DNA from: Kiritimatiellia bacterium | GTDB lineage: Bacteria > Verrucomicrobiota > Kiritimatiellia > CAIQIC01 > Lenti-01 | NCBI GenBank assembly: GCA_017527155.1 | Contig: JAFXQI010000044.1 | Location: 1 to 56,950 of the forward strand | DNA length: 56,950 nt | Direction: 5' to 3' | Shown: in pieces, positions 16,618 through 24,442 of the stretch | How the letters are laid out: each line of letters begins with the position of its first letter | How positions within the stretch are numbered: position 1 is the first letter of the stretch | Notes under the pieces: generated by a model | What the model saw: the letters and a program-made list of their open reading frames with translations, nothing else | The model's database searches: none | What the model was told of the DNA's origin: nothing | Position numbers and translations under genes: made by a program

Positions 16618-17603
16618 GGCCGATCTCCTTTGTCCCCCGCCCCCGCCGCGCCCTCCGGCGCCGCGTACGCGTCGATGATCCGCTGCACCAGCGGATGCCG
16701 CACCACGTCGCCGCCTTCCAGCCGCACCACCGCGATGCCCGGCACCCCCTCCAGCCGCCGCGCCGCCTCCAGCAGGCCCGGACGCCGGTGCGATGGCAGG
16801 TCCACCTGCGTCAGGTCGCCCGTCACCACCGCCTTCGAGCCGAAGCCCAGCCGCGTCAGGAACATCAGCATCTGCTCGCGCGTCGTGTTCTGCGCCTCGT
16901 CGAGGATGACGAACGACCGCGTCAGCGTCCGCCCGCGCATGTAGGCGAGGGGCGCGACCTCGATGATGCCGCGCTCCGTCAGCTCGGCGAGTTCGCCGCG
17001 CGGCACCATGTCGTGGAGCGCGTCGTAGAGCGGCCGCAGGTAGGGCAAAATCTTCTGCTGCAGGTCGCCCGGAAGGTACCCCAGCGCCTCCCCCGCCTCC
17101 ACCGCCGGACGGGTCAGCACGATGCGCGAAACCTCGTTCTTCAGCAGCGCGTTGACCGCCATCGCCATCGCCAGCCACGTCTTCCCCGTGCCTGCCGGTC
17201 CCAACCCCAACGTCAGCTCGTGCCCCGCGATCGCCTCCAGCAACCGCGCCTGGCCCAGCGTCCGCGGGAACACCGGCGCGCAACCGGCCCCCACGTCCAC
17301 CCGCAGGCCGATCAGGCGGTCCAGCTCCTTTTCCCGCCCCTCCACCCAGAGCCGCCGCGTTTGGTCCACGAGCGACCGGTGGAGCCACATCCCGGCATTG
17401 CGCGCGCGCACGAGGCCGTCCAGGTATCCCCAGGCCGAGGCCACGGCGTCCGCCGTCCCGGCCAGCCGCACCTCCAGATCGCGCACGACGGCCCGCACCC
17501 CGAACGCCCCCTCCAGCGCCGGGACGTACTCCTCCCGCCGCCCGAGCACGTCTTCCAGCTCCCGCGCGTTGTCGAACCGCAAGTTTTTCTCGCATGTCTT
17601 CAT
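16614..17603 (-). CDS. PhoH-family ATPase
   Basis: This 329-residue PhoH-like protein has an N-terminal small domain (about 1-110) and a P-loop ATPase domain: GPAGTGKTWLAMAMAV (Walker A), RIVLTRPAVEAGEALGYLPGDLQQKI, SFVILDEAQNTT (Walker B) and VVTGDLTQVDLP. PhoH proteins are linked to RNA metabolism. The usual phoH-pgpH-ybeY run is partly kept here, since the 7TM-HD gene overlaps its stop, but no ybeY is seen in the window. The ATG at 17603 is 10 nt after a TTGCGG-17-TAAGGT promoter. A second promoter, leader element E4, lies further upstream with a 17-codon leader ORF between. Confidence 0.9.
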   Translation of the reverse strand: MKTCEKNLRFDNARELEDVLGRREEYVPALEGAFGVRAVVRDLEVRLAGTADAVASAWGYLDGLVRARNAGMWLHRSLVDQTRRLWVEGREKELDRLIGLRVDVGAGCAPVFPRTLGQARLLEAIAGHELTLGLGPAGTGKTWLAMAMAVNALLKNEVSRIVLTRPAVEAGEALGYLPGDLQQKILPYLRPLYDALHDMVPRGELAELTERGIIEVAPLAYMRGRTLTRSFVILDEAQNTTREQMLMFLTRLGFGSKAVVTGDLTQVDLPSHRRPGLLEAARRLEGVPGIAVVRLEGGDVVRHPLVQRIIDAYAAPEGAAGAGDKGDRP

Positions 17604-17613
17604 GTGATTCCAA

Positions 17614-17642
17614 ACCTTACCGCACCCTCCCCCCTGCCGCAA
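17614..17642 (-). promoter_or_regulatory. phoH-proximal promoter (leaderless type)
   Basis: -35 TTGCGG (17637-17642), 17-bp spacer, -10 TAAGGT (17614-17619), 10 nt to the ATG. Confidence 0.55.
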
Positions 17643-17670
17643 CCCCCCATTTCCCGGCGCCGATGTTCAT
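17617..17670 (-). CDS. 17-residue leader ORF upstream of phoH
   Basis: It starts at the ATG of leader element E4 and encodes MNIGAGKWGVAAGGRVR, ending 13 nt before the phoH ATG. It overlaps the phoH-proximal promoter. It may be a translated leader or simply untranslated sequence. Confidence 0.3.
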   Translation of the reverse strand: MNIGAGKWGVAAGGRVR

Positions 17671-17733
17671 GGGAGGGGACCATGGGGGAAAACACGGGGA
17701 AAACTTCAGGATTTTCCGTGTTCTCAAAAGTGG
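17668..17733 (-). promoter_or_regulatory. 65-bp leader element, copy E4
   Basis: On the minus strand it reads CCACTTTTGAGAACACGG, then AAAATCCTGAAG, pyrimidine-rich sequence and CCCCTCCCATG. It points towards phoH. Confidence 0.7.
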
Positions 17734-17787
17734 TTCCGGGGAGCCGTGATGGGGGGGCGGAGGATGCGGCGGGCGGGTTTTCGCCTT

Positions 17788-17816
17788 TTGACTTTGCGCG
17801 GGGGCGCGTGTAAGAT
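17788..17816 (+). promoter_or_regulatory. Promoter of the xanthine-dehydrogenase-type genes (leaderless type)
   Basis: -35 TTGACT (17788-17793), 17-bp spacer, -10 TAAGAT (17811-17816), 7 nt to the ATG. It is the best sigma-70-like match among the protein-coding genes. Confidence 0.7.
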
Positions 17817-17823
17817 GCGTGCC

Positions 17824-18306
17824 ATGAAGACCCGACGAACCTGGAAACTCAACGGCAAGACCGTCACCGCGGACATCCCCGGCATCCGGCGCCTCCTCGA
17901 CGTGCTGCGCGAGGACTTCGGCCTGACGGGCGCGAAGGAAGGCTGCGGCGAAGGCGAATGCGGCGCCTGCACGGTGCTGCTCGACGGCGAACCCGTGGCC
18001 GCGTGCCTGATCCCCGCCGCGCAAGTCCCCGACGGCGCGGCGCTGCTGACCATCGAAGGCGTCGCCCGCACCCGCGCCGGCCGCGTCCTCCAGCAAGCCT
18101 ACATCGACGCGGGGGCCGTGCAGTGCGGCTTCTGCATCCCGGGCATGGTCCTTTCCTCCTACGCGCTCCTCCAGCGCAACCCGCGCCCGACCGAGCGCGA
18201 CATCCGCACCGCCCTGTCGGGCAACCTCTGCCGCTGTACCGGCTACGCGAAGATCGTGGCCGCCGTCCGTCTGGCCGCCCGCCGCCTCCGGGAGGAAGCG
18301 AAATGA
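17824..18306 (+). CDS. Xanthine-dehydrogenase/CO-dehydrogenase-type 2Fe-2S subunit
   Basis: This 160-residue subunit carries both [2Fe-2S] sites: GCGEGECGACTVLLDG for the plant-ferredoxin-type cluster, and CGFCIPGMV with CRCTGY for the helical cluster. Length and order match XdhC/CoxS small subunits. It should pass electrons from a molybdenum site to the FAD subunit. The ATG at 17824 is chosen because it is 7 nt after the -10 box; a Met three codons upstream is possible. The FAD subunit overlaps its stop as ATGA. No molybdopterin-binding large subunit lies next to it. Confidence 0.93.
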   Translation: MKTRRTWKLNGKTVTADIPGIRRLLDVLREDFGLTGAKEGCGEGECGACTVLLDGEPVAACLIPAAQVPDGAALLTIEGVARTRAGRVLQQAYIDAGAVQCGFCIPGMVLSSYALLQRNPRPTERDIRTALSGNLCRCTGYAKIVAAVRLAARRLREEAK

Positions 18307-19160
18307 TCCCGAACGCCGACACCCCCCGCATCGTCTTCCCGAAAGACCTCGACGAAGCCTGCCGCCTGCAGGCCAATCCCCGGACCCGCGGCCGTCTCAT
18401 CGCGGGCGGCACCGACCTCATGGCCCAGTGGGCCGCGGGGGTGCCCGTCCCCGAGCGCATCGTGTCGCTGAAGAACCTTCCCGAGCTGACCGGCATCGCC
18501 CTGACGCCCGACCTCGTGGAAATCGGCGCCGCGACGACGCACGCCGCCATCCGCGACGACGCCCGCCTGCGCCCCCTCCTGCCCGCGCTCGTCGCCGCGA
18601 GCTCCTCCGTCGGCGCCCGGCAGATCCAGGCCACGGGCACGCTCGGCGGCAACGCCGCGAACGCCTCCCCGGCGGGCGACACTGCGCCCGCGCTGCTCGT
18701 GACGGGCGGACTCGTGCTCCTCGCCAGCGTGCGCGGCCCGCGCACCGTGCCCCTCGACCAGTTCTGGACCGGCTACCGCCAGACCGCGGCGGCGCCCGAC
18801 GAAATCATCGTATCCTTCCTCCTCCCGCCGCGCGGCCGCGCGAAGGAGACGTTCCGCAAGGTCGGCACCCGCGCCGCGCAGGCCATCAGCAAGATCATGA
18901 TCGCGACGCGCGTGCTGGTGAAGAAAGGCTCCATCGAGCACGCCGCCGTCGCGATGGGGTCCGTCGCCGCGACGCCCGTACGCCTGACCGCCCTCGAGCA
19001 ATGGTTGCAGGGGCGCCCGCTGACGGAGTCGTTGCCCGAAGAAGCGGCCGCCGTCGTGCGCGAGACCGTCCACCCCATCGACGACATCCGCTCCACGGCC
19101 GACTACCGCCGCTGGGCCGCCGGCCAATTGGCCGCCGACGCCCTCCGCGCCCTTCTCTGA
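18303..19160 (+). CDS. Xanthine-dehydrogenase/CO-dehydrogenase-type FAD-binding subunit
   Basis: This 285-residue protein has the CoxM/XdhB layout. The FAD-binding half carries LIAGGTDLMAQW (the AGGTDL pyrophosphate motif) and TLGGNAANASPAGDTAPAL. The C-terminal CO-dehydrogenase flavoprotein domain starts around TFRKVGTRAAQAIS. It starts with ATGA overlapping the 2Fe-2S subunit gene, so the two form one unit. It ends 50 bp before a convergent gene, with no room for a large subunit. It probably works with a molybdenum subunit encoded elsewhere; the MobA-like gene at 39454-40068 could serve such an enzyme. Confidence 0.9.
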   Translation: MIPNADTPRIVFPKDLDEACRLQANPRTRGRLIAGGTDLMAQWAAGVPVPERIVSLKNLPELTGIALTPDLVEIGAATTHAAIRDDARLRPLLPALVAASSSVGARQIQATGTLGGNAANASPAGDTAPALLVTGGLVLLASVRGPRTVPLDQFWTGYRQTAAAPDEIIVSFLLPPRGRAKETFRKVGTRAAQAISKIMIATRVLVKKGSIEHAAVAMGSVAATPVRLTALEQWLQGRPLTESLPEEAAAVVRETVHPIDDIRSTADYRRWAAGQLAADALRALL

Positions 19161-19210
19161 CGGGCGGACGCTTCCCGGCGGCCTGGAGCGCGTACGGGAG
19201 ACCCGCTGGG

Positions 19211-21790
19211 TCACGGTTCCGGTTCGAGCATCAGCTGGGTCAGGAAGACGGGGGGCTGGATGCCGGGGCCGCGTTCGGCGTCGATGCCGATCCGTCCGTC
19301 CGGCCCGGGGACCAGGTCATGGAGGACGAGTCCCGCATGGGATTCGAGGGGGAGGACCGTCCAGTCGCGGTCCGGCGCGGCCTGGCGGAACTTCATGGCA
19401 CTGCCGATTTCGCCCATACGGGTACGCCCTTGGCATCGCAGGGCGATGTGGAGGGCGTAGCGCCGGCCGGGGTCCGGAACCCGGAACGCGAACGAGAAGG
19501 CGGGTTTGCCGGTGGCGAGGACGGGGCTGGGCCAGAACTCGATGTTCTCGAACGCGATATCGAGGTCGTTCTTCCCCAGCTCGCTCCGGTCGAGCGAATA
19601 CGGGATGCCCGTGGCCATGGGGCGCATCCCGGCGGGGTCGCGTGCGGCCAGTTCCCCGGTTCCGGAGGACAGCACGTCCCCGTCGGGGCCGACGATCCAT
19701 TCCTTCCAGCCGGGACCCATGCCGCCGAGGAGCCGGAAGTAGCGCCGCCGGTCGGACCGCAGGATGGCTTCGACGGCGTCTTCCGGGAGGTCGTCCCGTC
19801 CGGCCGCGCGCAGCAGCGCGTGGATGTTGGCGTGGCTGGTGGGGAGGGGACTGGTACGGAAGGGATGGGTACTGCCGGCGGGCTTGACCCACAGGAAGGG
19901 GCGGCCGTTGGAGGGAAGCCGGTCGGGCTCGGCGCCTTCGTCATGGCGCCCGTGGTCGGCCAGGACCAGGATCAGGGAGCGGTCGTAGAGGTCCTTTTCC
20001 CGGAAGACGTCGAACAGGTCCCCGAGTCGCTGCATGAGGAAGACGCCCAGCTCCGTGCAGGCTTCTTCCGAGGTCCCGGGCCGGACCAGGCTCTCGCCGT
20101 GTCGGTTGTAGAAAACGGGAATGTGGACGCCCGCCGTGTGGACGAACAGCAGGGTCCCCGGCAGGGCCGGGTCGGGTTCCGCGGCCTGGAGCAGGGGATA
20201 GACCTTCCATTCGCGGGTTTCGAAGTCCTCCGCGGGCGAGCCGCGCACCATCCATCCCGCGCAGGGGGCCTTGGCCGCGAACGGCAACCAGCGGAAGCGC
20301 CCGAGGTTGGCGAGCGACCAGCCGCCGCCACCGCGTCCGGGGGTCCGCCAGACGCCGCCGGTGCCGCGGGCGGGGGCGGGGGCGGGGGCGGGTCCGGCGG
20401 TGACACCGCGGTTGGAATAGCCGTAGCCCAGGGCTTCGGTGGCCATGGAGACGGCGTATCCGGCGTCCAGGAAGCCGCAGAGGGCGGACTGGCGGGAATA
20501 GGGGGAAACGTGGAAGTCGAAGAGCCCGGCGGCGGTCTCCGGGTAGCCGCCCGTGAACAGGTTGGCCACGGCGGTCAGGCTGGCGCTGCACGCCCCCACG
20601 TTGTTGGTGTACTCCGTGAACCCGCGGAACCGCTCCCGCAGCCCCGGACCGGCTTCCGGGTCCTCCATCACCGCATGCGCCTGCTCCCGCTCCAGCGAGT
20701 CGATCACGAACACCATCACGTTGCGGTTGGTCGAATACGAGACGGTGCGGAGGACCGCCCCGATGGGGGCGAAGCCGTCCACGGCCAGCTTGGATGCGTC
20801 CGCTTTCCCTTCCGGCCGCACGCCGAGCAGCGAGCCGGCCTCCAGGAGCGCCAGACACAGGCCCGCCCGCCCGTACCGCCCTTCCAGGAGCGGATGCAGG
20901 GCGGCGACCGCCACGGCCACCCCGGCCCAGATGCCGGCATCCCGCCAGGCTTTCGCCCGGTCCGCGAAAAACGTCCAATCGCCGTTGAGCGCCGGCAGGT
21001 CCCCGGCCAGCACGCCCGACTCCAGATGGGCGCAGAGGGCGAAGGCCAGCACCGGGGCCAGGATCCACTGCCCGAAGCCGCGCGCCAGCAGGTACAGCGC
21101 GGCCGCCGCCAGCCCCCATGCCAGCGGGAAGCGCCACGCGAGCTCCAACGCCAGTTCCCCGGGACCGAAGGGGAAGGCCGACCGGTTCGCCACGAAAGAG
21201 GAGACGGGCAGGGCCAGATGCGTCAACGCCGCCAGGGCCAGGCCCACGCCGGCGGCCGCGCGGAGGAGCGCCTTGCGGCCGGCGCGGTCCGGACGGTACC
21301 ACCGCGCGGCGGCGAACGCGGCCCCCAGCAGCAGGGCTTCCAGGATGCCCAATGCCAAGGCCGGTCCCTCCGGCACGATGCCCGGACGACCGGGGCGGGG
21401 ACGGCCAAATGCGAACTCGTCGTCCGTCTGCGCCACGCGTTCCAGTCCCCGACCGGTCCAGGACAGCCGGAAGAGGCGCCACTTCCGCCGCTCGATCCGG
21501 GCGACCGCGTCCGGGCCGACGCCCGGCGGAAGGCGGAATGCCAGATCCTTCCACGCCATCCCGTCGTGCAGGTAGAAGCGCCAGATGTGACCTTTTTCCC
21601 AGCGGCCGCAGTATTCCTCGGCCAGGACGGCCCCATCCGCCACGACCCGCACCGTCTGGCTCCCGATTTTCTGCATGTACACCAGGACCTCGTCCGGCAG
21701 CCAACCGAATACCGCCGCCCACAGCGGGACGACCGCACACAGGTTCGCCACCAGGAAATTGCGCAATGCCGTGGCACACAGACTCTTCAT
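19211..21790 (-). CDS. Membrane protein of the alkaline-phosphatase/sulfatase superfamily
   Basis: This 859-residue protein has an N-terminal helix, a membrane domain of roughly five helices (about 150-330) and an external catalytic domain. VMVFVIDSLER (about 356) matches the first metal-binding Asp of the LTA-synthase/sulfatase fold. SASLTAVANLFTG (about 400) holds the Ser/Thr nucleophile region, and LVLADHGRHDEG (about 607) the second metal site. It resembles YejM/LtaS-like lipid or polymer phosphoglycerol/phosphoethanolamine transferases; the substrate is not deducible. The ATG at 21790 is 7 nt after a GTGACG-17-TATACT promoter. Translation from the ATG of leader element E5 (21874) would add 28 residues in frame. 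It is a single minus-strand gene convergent with the dehydrogenase pair. Confidence 0.75.
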   Translation of the reverse strand: MKSLCATALRNFLVANLCAVVPLWAAVFGWLPDEVLVYMQKIGSQTVRVVADGAVLAEEYCGRWEKGHIWRFYLHDGMAWKDLAFRLPPGVGPDAVARIERRKWRLFRLSWTGRGLERVAQTDDEFAFGRPRPGRPGIVPEGPALALGILEALLLGAAFAAARWYRPDRAGRKALLRAAAGVGLALAALTHLALPVSSFVANRSAFPFGPGELALELAWRFPLAWGLAAAALYLLARGFGQWILAPVLAFALCAHLESGVLAGDLPALNGDWTFFADRAKAWRDAGIWAGVAVAVAALHPLLEGRYGRAGLCLALLEAGSLLGVRPEGKADASKLAVDGFAPIGAVLRTVSYSTNRNVMVFVIDSLEREQAHAVMEDPEAGPGLRERFRGFTEYTNNVGACSASLTAVANLFTGGYPETAAGLFDFHVSPYSRQSALCGFLDAGYAVSMATEALGYGYSNRGVTAGPAPAPAPARGTGGVWRTPGRGGGGWSLANLGRFRWLPFAAKAPCAGWMVRGSPAEDFETREWKVYPLLQAAEPDPALPGTLLFVHTAGVHIPVFYNRHGESLVRPGTSEEACTELGVFLMQRLGDLFDVFREKDLYDRSLILVLADHGRHDEGAEPDRLPSNGRPFLWVKPAGSTHPFRTSPLPTSHANIHALLRAAGRDDLPEDAVEAILRSDRRRYFRLLGGMGPGWKEWIVGPDGDVLSSGTGELAARDPAGMRPMATGIPYSLDRSELGKNDLDIAFENIEFWPSPVLATGKPAFSFAFRVPDPGRRYALHIALRCQGRTRMGEIGSAMKFRQAAPDRDWTVLPLESHAGLVLHDLVPGPDGRIGIDAERGPGIQPPVFLTQLMLEPEP

Positions 21791-21797
21791 GCGGTCC

Positions 21798-21826
21798 AGT
21801 ATAGGGGAGTTTCCCCGTTCCGTCAC
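21798..21826 (-). promoter_or_regulatory. Proximal promoter of the sulfatase-fold gene (leaderless type)
   Basis: -35 GTGACG (21821-21826), 17-bp spacer, -10 TATACT (21798-21803), 7 nt to the ATG at 21790. Confidence 0.55.
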
Positions 21827-21871
21827 GCTGTCAATCCCGGGGCTCCGGGGGGCGATTCCGGGGAATGCGTT

Positions 21872-21935
21872 CATGGAGGGGAGTGTGGGGGGGAAAGGCT
21901 TGGTTTGTCAGGATTTTTCCTGTTTCCAAAAGTGG
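21872..21935 (-). promoter_or_regulatory. 65-bp leader element, copy E5
   Basis: CCACTTTTGGAAACAGGAAA, then CTGACA as -35-like hexamer, pyrimidine-rich spacer and CCCCTCC before ATG 21874. The ATG is in frame with the downstream sulfatase-fold protein. Confidence 0.7.
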
Positions 21936-22001
21936 AGCGGACAACGGGATGGATGGAGAACGAACGGCCACCGGAAAGGCCTGGGGCCAGCCGGAGAGGC
22001 G

Positions 22002-22112
22002 GCCGCGATCTCGGATTGGCGGGCCGTGGTCAGGTCGCGCTGGAGCTGGAGGACGACGAAGGGGGTGGATGGGCCGCTGCCGAGTTTCTTCTGTTCGGCG
22101 GAGAGGGTCTCC
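22002..22112 (-). pseudogene. Detached fragment of the TolC-family gene
   Basis: About 100 bp here match 24546-24655 inside the outer-membrane efflux gene with only a few differences. On the minus strand it encodes LSAEQKKLGSGPSTPFV, then VLQLQRDLTTARQSEIAA, the last helix of a TolC-type protein. There is no start or remaining gene around it. It lies between the leader element E5 and the decarboxylase start. It is a recent partial duplication. Confidence 0.85.
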
Positions 22113-22252
22113 AAGCCTGCTCCCCGGCTTCTCGTAAATCTCCCTCCGTCTGTTTCCCCGCAAAAACCGGGATGAGGGTGGAGGGAAAATCTTGTGGAAA
22201 AGGGGAGGGTTTTCTGCCATGCTCCGCGGGAATCCGCCAGGGAAAAGACATC

Positions 22253-24430
22253 ATGCTGCAACCTCTACACGTCGTGTACCTCCACGCGCCGGCCGATGAC
22301 GACGGTGCGGTCTTGCCGGAGATGGAATACGGGCTTTCGGACGCGTTCCGCGCGTTCTGCAAGGAGGCGTTCTCCAACGGCCACCCGCTGGATTTCCCGC
22401 GGCTGAAGCTGCTGGTGGTCCGTACGCCCCAGGAGTTGAGCGACCTGCTGTTCGACGTGGAGGACCGGCACCGGTTCGTGTCGGATGCGGCCCAGCACTG
22501 CTGCCTGTTCCTGTTCGACGACGCGCTGCCGGGGGCGGAGGGGGAGGCGGAGCGGCCGGTGCAGTCGCTGGAGGTGGACGGGATGCCGCTGGCGCGCTGG
22601 TTCCTGGCCTATTTCCCGGCGCTGCCGAAGGTGGTGCTGGAACGGCCGGGACGGGCGGAGGCGCCGCCGCCGACGAGGCGGTGGACGGCGCGCCCGGCGG
22701 AGATGTTCCGGAATCCGGCGGCGCACCGGGAGAGGCTGGTGCGGCTGTTCCGGTCGTTCTGGCTGCCGCGCTTCTGGACGGCGCTGCGGGAGTACGTGTG
22801 CAACCGGGCGGGGAGCAACTGGCACACGCCGGGCCACAACGGGGGGCGCGCGTTCGACGATTCGCCGTTCCTCCGGGGGTTCCACGACGCGTTCGGGGAC
22901 ATGTCGTTCCGGGCGGACCTGTCGGTGTCGGTGGAACGGCTGGGGGATTTGTCGTCGCCGGAAGGCCCGGCGCCGCTGGCGGAGGCGCAGCGGCTGGCGT
23001 CGGAGATCTTCGGTTCGGCGCAGACGGCGTTCATCACGAACGGGACGAGCACGTCGAACAAGGCGATGCTGATGACGCTGCTGCGCCCGGGGGAGACGGT
23101 GCTGCTGGACCGCAACTGCCACAAGTCGGTGCACCACGCGGTGGTGCTGTCGGGGGCGGTGCCGCGGTACCTGCCGGCGCGCTACAACGCGCGCTACGGG
23201 GTGTGGGGGCCGGTGGCGCTGGAGGACATCCGCGCGGAGCTGGAGCGCCCGGCGGGGGCGTCGGGGCCGCCGCGGCTGCTGGTGCTGACGACGTGCACGT
23301 ACGAGGGGGTGCTGTACCCGGCGTGGGAGGTGGCGCGGCTGTGCGAGGAACAGGGCGTGCTGTTCTACGCGGACGAGGCGTGGGCGCCGTACCTGGCGTT
23401 CCACCCGTTCTACACCTGGGAGGGGCCGGACGGGGCGCCCTCCCGCTACGCGGCGGTCAACGAGCTGCGCGGCGCGCACTTCGCGGTGCAGTCGACGCAC
23501 AAGGCGCTGGCGGCGTTCTCGCAGGCGTCGATGATCCACGTCTCGACGCGCTTCCGGGCGCTGCTGGACGACGAGTCGCCGCGGCAGTTCCGCTGGCTGC
23601 GCAAGCGGTTCGCGCTGCACGGGCGCGGGTCGTTCGAGAAGTTCCTGCACGACCTGCACGAGGTGCTGCGCTACTGGCACTCGACTTCGCCGCACTACCC
23701 GATGCTCGCCACGCTGGACACGGCGGGGGTGCACATGCGGCTCGAAGGGCTCTCGCTGCTGGAGGACCGCCTGCACTGGGTGGCGGCGTTCAAGCGGCGC
23801 GTCGCGGACATGGCGGGGCTGCCGGAGGCGGATTGTTTCCCTTCGCTCGCGGAAATCGCGGGTCCGGGCCCGGACTGGGAGGGGCAGGGCTACCTGCACG
23901 ACCCGCTGAAGCTGTTGCTCTCGTTCCGCACCCCGGAGGCGCGGGAACGTTTCGAGCGGGCGCTGCTGCGGGCGCGCATCCAGTGGGAGAAGGCGTCGCC
24001 GGCGACGTTGCTGTTCCTGGTGACGGCGGGCACGGTGGAGGAGCACTTCGAATATCTCTACCGCGTGTGCCGCGAGCATGCGGAGTGCATCGGGCGGCCG
24101 GAGCGGGAGTGCCGGATTCCCTCGATCCCGGCCGCGATCGACGAGCAGGTCTCGGTGCTCCCCCGCGACGCGGCGCTGTGCGACGGGGAGCTGGTCCCGC
24201 TGGCGGAGAGCGAGGGGCGCGTCTGCGGGCAGCTGATCGTGCCGTATCCGCCGGGCATCCCGGTGCTGCTGCCGGGGCTGCGCATCACGCGGCCGATGAT
24301 CGACCTGCTGATGGACGTGGTGGCGACGGAAGGCCCCGCCGCGGTACACGGGCTGTTCGTGCGCGGGAAGTCGCTGATGGTCGAGGTGCTCGCCCGGGAC
24401 GAGGAGTCGCGGGTGGCGCGGATTCCGTGA
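22253..24430 (+). CDS. Orn/Lys/Arg decarboxylase (biodegradative type)
   Basis: This 725-residue PLP enzyme matches the large bacterial lysine/arginine/ornithine decarboxylases. It has an N-terminal flavodoxin-like wing (about 1-150), the PLP fold-I domain with SNWHTPGHNGGRAF, ITNGTSTSNK (263-270), FYADEAW (Asp374) and STHKALAAFSQASMIH (Schiff-base Lys417), and a C-terminal domain (about 580-725) with PYPPGIPVLLPG. It should decarboxylate one of the basic amino acids to a polyamine or diamine, either for acid resistance or polyamine synthesis; the substrate cannot be told from sequence. The ATG at 22253 has GGGAAAAG upstream. TTGTGG-17-TGCCAT (about 22196-22220) is a possible promoter. It stops 12 bp before the convergent efflux gene. 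Confidence 0.9.
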   Translation: MLQPLHVVYLHAPADDDGAVLPEMEYGLSDAFRAFCKEAFSNGHPLDFPRLKLLVVRTPQELSDLLFDVEDRHRFVSDAAQHCCLFLFDDALPGAEGEAERPVQSLEVDGMPLARWFLAYFPALPKVVLERPGRAEAPPPTRRWTARPAEMFRNPAAHRERLVRLFRSFWLPRFWTALREYVCNRAGSNWHTPGHNGGRAFDDSPFLRGFHDAFGDMSFRADLSVSVERLGDLSSPEGPAPLAEAQRLASEIFGSAQTAFITNGTSTSNKAMLMTLLRPGETVLLDRNCHKSVHHAVVLSGAVPRYLPARYNARYGVWGPVALEDIRAELERPAGASGPPRLLVLTTCTYEGVLYPAWEVARLCEEQGVLFYADEAWAPYLAFHPFYTWEGPDGAPSRYAAVNELRGAHFAVQSTHKALAAFSQASMIHVSTRFRALLDDESPRQFRWLRKRFALHGRGSFEKFLHDLHEVLRYWHSTSPHYPMLATLDTAGVHMRLEGLSLLEDRLHWVAAFKRRVADMAGLPEADCFPSLAEIAGPGPDWEGQGYLHDPLKLLLSFRTPEARERFERALLRARIQWEKASPATLLFLVTAGTVEEHFEYLYRVCREHAECIGRPERECRIPSIPAAIDEQVSVLPRDAALCDGELVPLAESEGRVCGQLIVPYPPGIPVLLPGLRITRPMIDLLMDVVATEGPAAVHGLFVRGKSLMVEVLARDEESRVARIP

Positions 24431-24442
24431 CGGAGGGCGGCG

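Noticed and set aside
13846-16944. 1032-codon plus-strand frame opposite the 7TM-HD gene
   Set aside because: It is antisense to a well-supported gene with conserved motifs and has none of its own.
18428-24430. A 2000-codon plus-strand frame
   Set aside because: Only the part from 22253 is a real gene (the decarboxylase). The upstream stretch is a shadow of the dehydrogenase and sulfatase-fold genes.
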